Origin: Chitinophaga pinensis
GTDB taxonomy: Bacteria; Planctomycetota; Phycisphaerae; Phycisphaerales; SM1A02
Length of the DNA stretch: 10,161 bases
Assembly: GCA_943329105.2 (NCBI GenBank)
Contig: CALQCP020000070.1
Span: 1-10,161, forward strand
Direction of reading: 5' to 3'
Under the pieces are notes generated by a model, which ran no database searches, was not told where the DNA came from, and saw only the letters and a program-made list of their open reading frames with translations. Below are positions 1 to 6,227 of this stretch, piece by piece. The translations under genes were made by a program, and so were the position numbers. Position 1 is the first letter of the stretch; the number at the start of each line of letters is the position of its first letter.

Positions 1-1
1 A

Positions 2-520
2 TTTACTTGGCTTGAACACGCGGAGTCGTGCCGCGAAGCAGAGCTTGACGATCGCATGCTTGCACAGTGGGCGGGTCTATCTGCATTGTGTGCGCGCTGG
101 GATGTGGCGCGCAATCAGCCAGTGGCAGAGCGTGCCGCGCTTGCGGCATTTGTGAAGCAGCTTGCTGCATCCGATCAGGATGGCATTATTGCAGCCACGC
201 TTGAGCGTGACCGCACATTGGTCGCCAGTATGTTTGCTGATCGCTATTTGGCGCGGCACTTTGCCAGTGTCGACCTGAAGGAGCTCATGGTTCGCAGGCG
301 GTGGGACAAGGTGTTGGCTCACCTCTTGGAGCGTTGCGCGTTGGTGCATGCGCAGTTGGCGCAGGGCGGATCGACGTATGGGAGCCGCGAGAACCGCACT
401 GTTCTCAAGCGAACATCGATGATTTTGGATGCGGTGGCGCTCGCCGCCATTCAAGTGGTCATCAATCATGGATATTCCGATGATTGGGGGGTGTTGTGTT
501 GGCCGCCCGCCAAGAAGTAG
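2..520 (+). CDS. Hypothetical protein, 3' portion (5' end outside window)
   Basis: The frame is open from the second base of the window, so the first ATG (base 56) is probably internal and the gene starts upstream. The visible 172 residues are rich in alanine, leucine, arginine and charged residues and should be mostly alpha-helical. There is no signal peptide or clear membrane segment in the visible part. A basic stretch (LMVRRRWDK) sits mid-protein and the tail ends in WPPAKK. I do not recognise the family and assign no function. It ends 28 bases before the transhydrogenase gene on the same strand, so co-transcription is plausible. Coding status rests on the long open frame, its fit to the neighbouring gene, and GC-rich third positions. 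The opposite-strand frame across 77-469 is judged a shadow. Confidence 0.7.
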   Translation, partial: FTWLEHAESCREAELDDRMLAQWAGLSALCARWDVARNQPVAERAALAAFVKQLAASDQDGIIAATLERDRTLVASMFADRYLARHFASVDLKELMVRRRWDKVLAHLLERCALVHAQLAQGGSTYGSRENRTVLKRTSMILDAVALAAIQVVINHGYSDDWGVLCWPPAKK

Positions 521-548
521 TGGCGCCAGGAGCTAGGCTGCGCAGTCC

Positions 549-1973
549 ATGGAAGCCATCTACGAATATGACCTAGTGGTGATTGGCAGCGGACCTGCTG
601 GTCAAAGTGCGGCGATTCAGGCTTGCAAACTAGGCAAGCGCGTAGCCATGGTGGAACGCAAGCGCGGCGTCGGCGGGGTGTCAGTGCACTTGGGCACGCT
701 GCCTTCCAAGACCTTTCGCGAAGCGGTCGTCAGCCTGAAGCGGGGCACCGTGCAGCGGTCGCTGGAGGCGATCGGTGTTGATCATGTACAGATGACCATG
801 CCGCAGTTGCTTGACCGGGTTGCTTCGGTGATTCACGAAGAGCAGCAACTCATTCGCTCCATGTTGGTGCGTAACGGCGTGAAGATCTTCTGGGGGTTCG
901 CTTCGTTTGTCGATGCCAACACCATCATGGTCGACAGCGCTGATGGCGATCGCACCATCACTACTGCGTTCACTTTGCTTGCTGCGGGCACTCGGCCGGT
1001 GATTCCTCCGGGATGTCCCGATCAAACGAGCGAAGAGTCGCCAATTATTCTTACGAGCGATACCGTGGGAAAATTGCGGGAGATTCCTCGCAGCTTGGTA
1101 GTTGTTGGTGGCGGCGTGATTGGCGTGGAATACGCATCATTCTTTGCATCACTGGGCACAAAGGTCACGCTTGTTGAGCGCGCCGCACGGCCGATTTCAT
1201 TCATGGACCACGAAACCGTGGATGAACTCATGCATGAGATGCGCACGCATGACATGGTGTTTCGGTGCAACGAGAATGTCACATCGATCAAGCTGATTGA
1301 GGAACCAACGCGTCGGGTGCAAGTGGAATTGGAAAGCGGTAAGCGCATCACCGCGGATGCCGCCATCATCTCTGGTGGACGACAGGGGTGTGTGGAAGGA
1401 GTGCACCTGGAGTGCGCCGGTCTGGCGGCCGATGAGCGCGGTCGAATCACAGTGGACGAGTACTACCGAACCACCACGCCATCAGTCTTTGCTGCCGGCG
1501 ACTTGATTGGATTCCCATCGCTTTCTGCCACCAGTGCTGCACAGGGTCGGATTGCTGCGCTGGCCATGTTTGGCGCACCAGTGAGTCCGATGGGCGACAG
1601 TTATCCCGTTGGTATTTACGCCATTCCGGAGTTGAGTAGTGCGGGAGCCACCGAGCAGAAATTAAGCGCCGAAAAGGTTCCGTACGAAATTGGTGTGGCC
1701 AGATACAGTGAAATTGCGCGTGGAAAGATTGATCAGAACGCTGATGGATTTCTTAAATTGATCTTCCATCGCGAAACACGCGTATTGCTGGGCGTGCACA
1801 TTCTTGGAGCGAATGCAACCGAGTTGGTGCACATCGGGCAAGCGGTGATTCGCCTGAATGGTGGATTGGACTTCTTCCTGTCCAACGTCTTCAACTATCC
1901 CACCTACGCCGAGTGCTATCGGGTAGCCGCATTGAACGCGTACAACAATATGCGCGCCAGTGGCGGTGAGTGA
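549..1973 (+). CDS. sthA: Soluble (Si-specific) NAD(P)+ transhydrogenase
   Basis: This cytoplasmic flavoprotein would transfer hydride between NADPH and NAD+ to balance the two pools. It has 474 residues, close to the 466 of E. coli SthA. The N-terminal FAD Rossmann motif GSGPAG is at 13-18, the central NAD(P) motif GGGVIG at 187-192, and the second FAD motif (VFAAGDLIGFPSL) at 313-325. The C-terminal dimerisation domain carries FNYPTYAECYRVAALN, the SthA version of the segment that holds the catalytic His-Glu pair in lipoamide dehydrogenases. The redox-active CxxxxC of the disulfide reductases is replaced by Ser45 and Thr50 in GGVSVHLGTLPSK. That rules out lipoamide dehydrogenase, glutathione reductase and mercuric reductase chemistry. 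The ATG at 549 places the first beta strand directly at the N-terminus, as usual in the family. A possible AGGAG lies at 528-532, somewhat far upstream. The gene ends 7 bases from the convergent dinB stop. Confidence 0.93.
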   Translation: MEAIYEYDLVVIGSGPAGQSAAIQACKLGKRVAMVERKRGVGGVSVHLGTLPSKTFREAVVSLKRGTVQRSLEAIGVDHVQMTMPQLLDRVASVIHEEQQLIRSMLVRNGVKIFWGFASFVDANTIMVDSADGDRTITTAFTLLAAGTRPVIPPGCPDQTSEESPIILTSDTVGKLREIPRSLVVVGGGVIGVEYASFFASLGTKVTLVERAARPISFMDHETVDELMHEMRTHDMVFRCNENVTSIKLIEEPTRRVQVELESGKRITADAAIISGGRQGCVEGVHLECAGLAADERGRITVDEYYRTTTPSVFAAGDLIGFPSLSATSAAQGRIAALAMFGAPVSPMGDSYPVGIYAIPELSSAGATEQKLSAEKVPYEIGVARYSEIARGKIDQNADGFLKLIFHRETRVLLGVHILGANATELVHIGQAVIRLNGGLDFFLSNVFNYPTYAECYRVAALNAYNNMRASGGE

Positions 1974-1980
1974 GAGCGTG

Positions 1981-3156
1981 TTACTTGGGCGGTCGTCCGC
2001 GTCCGATCATGCCCTTGCCAAATTTGCGCTCAATGGCGTCGGCGACGCGGTCGACGGTGCGGTCGCGTTCTGCATTCGGATCAGCGAAGAGTGATGCGGA
2101 TGTTTCATCGCCAGGTGCGGTGCATTCCAACCGGACGCCAATGAGTCGCACGGCAACGAACTCGCGTGCAGCCCATCGTGTGAATAGATCCTTGGCTGCA
2201 GCAAGAATCACCAAGGTGCGATCGGTGTCTGCGTCAAGCGTGGTGCTTCGGGTGATGGTCTCAAAGTCACCAAAGCGAATCTTGATGGTGATCCGGCGAG
2301 TAGTGCTTGCGCCGTTGCGGAGGCGACGGGCCGCGCTTTCTACCAGGAATTGCAGGGTTTCCAGTATGGATTCCGGGTCCAGAACGTCTTCCGCAAAGGT
2401 GGTTTCATGACCAATTCCCTTGCGATCATGCTCGGTCTCCACGGCACGGTTGTCAATTCCGCGCGCACGCAGTTGCGTTTCTAGGGCATGGCTACCAAGG
2501 CGCGTCACCACATCATGCGCCGGCATTCGTTGCAGATCACCGAAGGTGAAGACGTTGGCGGCGTGGAATCGTGGCAGTGACTTTGGGCCGATGCCCCACA
2601 TGCGTTCGATGCCAATCGGTGCCAGCCAACTTGCCAAGAGCGTGGAGTCGAGCATTGGCGCCTCAGTGATTCCATCCGGTTTATTCATGTCGCTCGCAAG
2701 TTTGGCAACAAACTTGTTTGGGCCAACGCCAACACTGACGGTGAGACCAAGTTCGGCACGCGTTGCGGCGCGGAGAGCGCGCGCAATGGTCACGCCCTCG
2801 CCGTGCAGCAATCGGCTGCCTGTCACATCAAGGAACGCTTCGTCAACACTCAATGCCTCAAGGAGCGGCGAGTAGCGCCCAAGAATTTCCATGAAGCGAT
2901 CGCTTAGTTCCGAGTATCGATCGAAACGAGGGGTGGCAACCACAGCGTGCGGGCATAGTGCCAGGGCACGCAGCATGGGCATGGCGCTGCGGCATCCAAA
3001 GCGGCGCGCCTCGTAACTGGCGGTGGCCACCACGCTTCGCCCGGAGCGTCCGCCCACTAGGACTGGCTTGCCACGCATTTCTGGGTGGTCAAGTTGCTCA
3101 ACCGATGCAAAAAACGCATCAAGATCGGCGTGAAGAATCGTGGGCGATACGGTCAT
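1981..3156 (-). CDS. dinB: DNA polymerase IV (Y-family translesion polymerase)
   Basis: This is a low-fidelity polymerase that extends primers past damaged template bases. It has 391 residues from the ATG at 3156. The palm begins HADLDAFFASVE (9-20), giving the first metal ligand Asp11 and the Phe15-Phe16 pair, the second matching the E. coli steric gate. The second catalytic motif SVDEAFLD (103-110) supplies Asp105 and Glu106. VGVGPNKFVAKLASD (142-156) and WGIGPKS (187-193), the helix-hairpin-helix region, follow. The little-finger domain covers about 250-345. A degenerate sliding-clamp-binding motif (ASLF, 354-357) lies before a basic tail ending GRGRPPK. An ATG seven codons upstream (3177) would add MEVRCCT, but family alignment favours 3156. 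The gene is convergent with sthA and lies 38 bases from the start of the divergent cytochrome gene. I see no LexA-type operator in that gap. Confidence 0.95.
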   Translation of the reverse strand: MTVSPTILHADLDAFFASVEQLDHPEMRGKPVLVGGRSGRSVVATASYEARRFGCRSAMPMLRALALCPHAVVATPRFDRYSELSDRFMEILGRYSPLLEALSVDEAFLDVTGSRLLHGEGVTIARALRAATRAELGLTVSVGVGPNKFVAKLASDMNKPDGITEAPMLDSTLLASWLAPIGIERMWGIGPKSLPRFHAANVFTFGDLQRMPAHDVVTRLGSHALETQLRARGIDNRAVETEHDRKGIGHETTFAEDVLDPESILETLQFLVESAARRLRNGASTTRRITIKIRFGDFETITRSTTLDADTDRTLVILAAAKDLFTRWAAREFVAVRLIGVRLECTAPGDETSASLFADPNAERDRTVDRVADAIERKFGKGMIGRGRPPK

Positions 3157-3194
3157 CGTGCAACACCGTACTTCCATCGGGGTACGCTTGGAAT

Positions 3195-4721
3195 ATGCAT
3201 TCCGCGATTGTCATTGCTGACGCCGTCTCGCCCGTCCTTGAGTCCTTTGGCCGGCTGCACCCAATCATGGTTCACCTGCCGCTGGGGTTGGTGTTTGCCG
3301 CCCTGGTGGTCGAGGCAGCGCGCTTCGTTCAGCGACGGCCGAGCCTATCCGCTTTCACGCCGATAGCACTGGGGCTCGCTGCACTTGGCGCTGTAGTCGC
3401 CAGTGGCACGGGCTGGTTCTTCTCCGAGAGCGAGGCGGAAACGAGTTCGCTGTTTTGGCACCGTTGGTTAGGTATTACCTGCGCGGTTGTTCTCATTGCT
3501 GTCGCGTGGATGGCTATTCGTGCGGCTCGCCACACGGTGAATGCGGCGCAGATCACCCCGATCGCGCGCGGCGTCTTGCTGGCAGCCGCGTTGCTGGTCG
3601 GCTGGGTTGGACACCTTGGTGGTGACATGGTGTGGGGTGAGAACTATGTGTTGGAGCCAATCTTGAAAGCATGGAACGGCGGCTCGCTGAGCGCTGATGG
3701 GTCGAATGGTGATGACGCGACGGAAAGCGGTGCCACTACGGCGAACACCACCAGTGCGAGCGATTCCGATGCCGACAAAATGGCGTTCTACACTTCGAAC
3801 GTTCTGCCAATTCTCCAAGATCGCTGCTACGAGTGCCACGGTAACGGCAAGCACAAAGGCGGTCTCTCCATGGATGTGCGATCATCACTCGTTTCCCGTG
3901 ATTCGGACGGAATCTGGATTGTGCAGGCTGGCGACCCTGCGCACAGTCTGATGATTGAGCGATGCCTCTTGCCAGCAGAAGATGACGACGCCATGCCACC
4001 AAAGGGCGATCGCTTGAAAGCAACCGAACTTGAATTTCTGCGAACATGGATTGCCGCCGGAGCAGTGATGCCAGCAACCGGCGGCGCCATCGCAGCGAAT
4101 GGATCGAGCGGAGTTCGCGGTGCACCGGTGCCTGATTCCACGGCCGATCGCCGTGGTCCGGCCAGCGCCTCCAAGCGCCGTTCCGCTGGCTTGCCCGCGC
4201 TCTCCGATGCGCAGGTCGCCGAGGCGGCAGCGCTGCGCGGAAAGGGCATCAACGCGGTTCCGATCTCCATTGGAGCATCGACCTTGTCAGTGAGTATTCC
4301 AGGCGGAAAGGGTGTTGGCGATGCAGACATCTCCGCGCTCATTCCAATTGCTGCGCAGATTGAGGAGCTTTCGTTTGCGCGCGCGTCGGTGTCCGACGCG
4401 GGCATGATGCAGATGCCGTCCATGCCGTTTGTGCGCTCGGTACGCGTCGACAACACAGCGCTGACGGACGTTGGAATCACCGTCTTGTTGTCGCGCACGC
4501 TGGAGGTAGAAACGGTGAACCTCGTGAGTTCCGGCGCCACCGATGGCGTGTTTACGGTGCTTGGCAAGTTGCCGCGCCTGCAGCGCGTGTACGTGTTCGA
4601 CACGCAAGTCACGGCACAGGGAATTGATCGATTCCGCGCCACTCACCCAGGCGTGGACATTGTGGTTGGATCCGCATTGCCTGGCACCACGGGCATAGAA
4701 GGTCCGCCAGCTGGACCATAA
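3195..4721 (+). CDS. Membrane-anchored cytochrome c with DUF2231-like and LRR-like domains
   Basis: This 508-residue protein has three parts. Residues 20-150 hold about four membrane helices (roughly 22-43, 55-76, 91-110, 124-143) with conserved-looking histidines in LHPIMVHLPLG (21-31) and HLGGDMVWG (140-148), resembling DUF2231-type domains. A Ser/Thr/Asp-rich linker (162-195) leads to a planctomycete-type cytochrome c domain (about 196-290). Its haem site is CYECH (211-215) and the likely distal ligand is Met267 in AMPPKG. After a basic, low-complexity linker, residues 385-490 contain four irregular leucine-rich-repeat-like units spaced about 24 residues apart. The cytochrome and LRR parts should lie outside the cytoplasmic membrane, so electron transfer is plausible, but the partner is unknown. 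The frame stays open back to 2958, but that extension overlaps dinB antisense, so ATG 3195 is preferred. A GGGGT at 3179-3183 is the only ribosome-site-like sequence. Confidence 0.88.
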   Translation: MHSAIVIADAVSPVLESFGRLHPIMVHLPLGLVFAALVVEAARFVQRRPSLSAFTPIALGLAALGAVVASGTGWFFSESEAETSSLFWHRWLGITCAVVLIAVAWMAIRAARHTVNAAQITPIARGVLLAAALLVGWVGHLGGDMVWGENYVLEPILKAWNGGSLSADGSNGDDATESGATTANTTSASDSDADKMAFYTSNVLPILQDRCYECHGNGKHKGGLSMDVRSSLVSRDSDGIWIVQAGDPAHSLMIERCLLPAEDDDAMPPKGDRLKATELEFLRTWIAAGAVMPATGGAIAANGSSGVRGAPVPDSTADRRGPASASKRRSAGLPALSDAQVAEAAALRGKGINAVPISIGASTLSVSIPGGKGVGDADISALIPIAAQIEELSFARASVSDAGMMQMPSMPFVRSVRVDNTALTDVGITVLLSRTLEVETVNLVSSGATDGVFTVLGKLPRLQRVYVFDTQVTAQGIDRFRATHPGVDIVVGSALPGTTGIEGPPAGP

Positions 4722-4726
4722 CGGCG

Positions 4727-4740
4727 ATTTGCGTGCAAAT
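4727..4740. repeat. Short palindrome ATTTGC-GT-GCAAAT
   Basis: Two perfect 6-base inverted arms are separated by two bases, 6 bases after the cytochrome gene stop and 61 bases before the propeller gene start. The spacer is too short for a stable RNA hairpin, so a dimeric-regulator site is the more natural reading if it is functional. A direct repeat GTTCATG follows at 4741-4747 and 4756-4762. No matching regulator is present in the window, and chance is possible. Confidence 0.3.
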
Positions 4741-4801
4741 GTTCATGAGTCGATGGGTTCATGCGCAACCGAGGCTGCGTTTGTAGGTAATTTGTGAACC
4801 T

Positions 4802-5899
4802 ATGGAAAACACGCGACGATCGTTCTTGACCACCGCTGCTGCACTTGGCGCCGCTGGTTTCGCGGCGTCTATCCCGGGCTGTACATTCGGGAGTTCGCAG
4901 GCTGGTGGTAGCGCTGCGCCCGTCACGCCGCCGGTTCCTCCGGCAGCAACCCCGGGCGCCATGGTGGTTGGCTCTGGCTCCGCGCGCTTTGAAGTGCACC
5001 ACGACTGGCTGGTGCCGCCGCCCGGTGGCGCAGCGTTCGGCGACACGCATGGTGCTGCGCAAGACTCCAAAGGAAATATTTACATTGCGCACACGGTGCA
5101 CCCATCAAGCACCTTGAAGGATGCGGTGTACGTGTATTCATCCGACGGCAAGTTCATCCGAAGCTTTGGAAAGGAATTTGCGGGCGGCGCGCACGGTCTT
5201 GACCTGCATGCCGAGGACGGCGCGGAGTTCCTGTACCACTGCGATACGGGTCGACGCATGGTGGTGAAGACGGACCTGAACGGCACAGTGCTATGGGAAG
5301 CCGGCTGCCCGATGGAAAGCGGCGTGTACGCGTCCGCTGACAAGTGGTGCCCGACCAATGCGGCGTTCGGTCCGGATGGAACAGTATTTGTTGGCGACGG
5401 CTACGGATCGGAGTTCGTTCACGCGTTCTCCAAGGATGGTAAGTGGAAGAAGATCATTGCCCGTCCCGGTACAGAACGAGGCCAAGTGAAGTGCCCGCAC
5501 GGCATCTATGTTGACTTGCGCGGCACCAATTTCACACGCGAGCCTGCGTTGGTGGTGGCCGACCGAGGCAATCGACGTATTCAGTACCTGTCGTTGGACG
5601 GAACACACTTGGGATTTGTGACCAATGCCATGCGTCAGCCCTGCGACATGAAGGTTCGCGGCGACCGCATGCTGGTCCCTGATTTAGATAGCGTGGTAAC
5701 TATTCTGGACTCGAAGAATGAGCCCATTGTCCAGCTCTGCGATGGCAACCCAAGCTCCCTCCGCGGCGCTTCGCGCGATCAGTTCATTCCTGGCAAATTT
5801 GTGCATCCGCATGACGCCATTTGGCTCGCCAATGGCGACATCTTGGTAGCCGAATGGGTGCCGATTGGCCGAGTGACGCTGCTGCGCGCTGTTTCTTGA
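4802..5899 (+). CDS. Tat-exported six-bladed beta-propeller (NHL-type) protein
   Basis: The 365-residue product starts with a textbook twin-arginine signal (TRRSFLT, Arg5-Arg6) and an Ala/Gly-rich hydrophobic stretch to about residue 26. Cys27 in SIPGC could be a lipidated cysteine, although proline at -2 is not canonical. A Pro/Ala/Gly linker reaches residue 58. The rest reads as a six-bladed propeller with NHL-like strands such as DSKGNIYIAHT (88-98), GPDGTVFVGDGYG (190-202), LVVADRGNRRIQYLSLDG (250-267) and LANGDILVAEW (342-352). Regularly placed histidines occur at the blade starts: His83, His131, His233 and His337. The fold resembles NHL and peptidyl-hydroxyglycine lyase-type propellers, but the sequence does not establish an enzymatic activity. 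Tat export implies folding before transport, often because of a cofactor or metal. It lies 80 bases downstream of the cytochrome gene on the same strand, so a shared transcript and periplasmic role are inferred. No strong ribosome site is visible. Confidence 0.87.
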   Translation: MENTRRSFLTTAAALGAAGFAASIPGCTFGSSQAGGSAAPVTPPVPPAATPGAMVVGSGSARFEVHHDWLVPPPGGAAFGDTHGAAQDSKGNIYIAHTVHPSSTLKDAVYVYSSDGKFIRSFGKEFAGGAHGLDLHAEDGAEFLYHCDTGRRMVVKTDLNGTVLWEAGCPMESGVYASADKWCPTNAAFGPDGTVFVGDGYGSEFVHAFSKDGKWKKIIARPGTERGQVKCPHGIYVDLRGTNFTREPALVVADRGNRRIQYLSLDGTHLGFVTNAMRQPCDMKVRGDRMLVPDLDSVVTILDSKNEPIVQLCDGNPSSLRGASRDQFIPGKFVHPHDAIWLANGDILVAEWVPIGRVTLLRAVS

Positions 5900-6043
5900 G
5901 CCCGGCCCGCCGTTGCCCTGCCCGCACAGGCTGACGAGCACGCGCAGACGGCATGGGGTGTCCGTGACCAAATGATTCTCGGTCTTATCACGTCAATCAT
6001 TTCTGTGAAGTCACTTGCAGCCGTCAGTGTTGCATTCGATTGT
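5900..6043. other. Intergenic stretch before the structured RNA candidate
   Basis: This is the left half of a 328-base gap without a convincing coding frame. The first 60 bases are GC-rich with no clean hairpin plus U-run, so no terminator is seen directly after the propeller gene. From about 5965 the base composition becomes more AT-rich, and an inverted repeat lies at 5970-6002. The best promoter-like pair before the hairpins is TTGCAG (6015-6020) with GATTGT (6038-6043) at 17-base spacing, which is weak. The stretch may be the 3' untranslated region of the propeller transcript or a leader for the downstream RNA. Confidence 0.5.
5970..6002. repeat. AT-rich inverted repeat AAATGATT / AATCATTT
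   Basis: Perfect 8-base inverted arms at 5970-5977 and 5995-6002 enclose a 17-base loop. The AT-rich arms contrast with the GC-rich surroundings. It could be a regulator site, a weak hairpin in the 3' untranslated region of the propeller gene, or part of the promoter region for the structured RNA just downstream. The sequence does not decide between these. Confidence 0.45.
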
Positions 6044-6193
6044 CCTCGTGAGTCCGGTGGCCTTCGGGTCGGGACTCGGTGAGGGCTCCGTGCTTTGCGG
6101 AGATCGCTTTGGACCCGCCGATGTAAGAAGGCGGCGGGTAGGCAACAAAGCCGGACGGCCGCGTATTCGCGCCGTCCGGCCGTTGCCATTTTT
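6044..6193 (+). ncRNA. Candidate structured RNA: four consecutive hairpins with terminator
   Basis: Four hairpins follow one another with few unpaired bases. P1: CCTC 6044-6047 with GAGG 6081-6084, GAGTCC 6050-6055 with GGACTC 6072-6077, and GGCC 6059-6062 with GGTC 6067-6070, capped by a UUCG tetraloop closed by C-G. P2: CTCCG 6086-6090 with CGGAG 6098-6102. P3: ACCCGCCG 6113-6120 with CGGCGGGT 6132-6139. P4: the terminator stem at 6141-6187, then five T. The G-U wobble in P1, the UUCG loop and the U-run are consistent only with plus-strand transcription. I do not recognise 6S RNA, SRP RNA, RNase P, tmRNA or a common riboswitch. No plus-strand gene follows, so it is either an independent small RNA or the structured 3' end of the propeller transcript. 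The 5' end is unknown; the listed start is the first paired base. Confidence 0.5.
6141..6193 (+). terminator. Strong intrinsic terminator
   Basis: An outer stem GGCAAC (6141-6146) pairs with GTTGCC (6182-6187). After a small internal loop, a perfect 10-base stem GCCGGACGGC (6150-6159) pairs with GCCGTCCGGC (6171-6180), with an apical GCG/CGC extension around TATT. Five T follow at 6189-6193. It would end rightward transcription just before the 3' end of the convergent 850-residue protein gene. Read leftwards, the stem is followed only by TTTGTT, so it might also act weakly on that gene's transcript. Confidence 0.82.
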
Positions 6194-6227
6194 GATCGTT
6201 CGCTGTCGATCACTCGGTAAAGATCGC

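Noticed and set aside
39..50. The last 12 bases of the window (10150-10161) are identical to bases 39-50, hinting at a repeat or circular end
   Set aside because: The match stops after 12 bases on the left, and both copies encode Glu-Leu-Asp in coding frames. It is too short to claim circularity or an attachment site.
2958..3194. N-terminal extension of the cytochrome protein frame to an ATG at 2958
   Set aside because: It runs entirely antisense to the 5' end of dinB and encodes a Trp/Arg/Pro-rich stretch unlike the family N-terminus. ATG 3195 directly precedes the first membrane helix region.
3827..4642. Minus-strand open frame of 271 codons
   Set aside because: It is antisense to the cytochrome/LRR-like gene, with Ser/Thr/Ala/Arg-rich low-complexity product, no family resemblance and no ribosome site.
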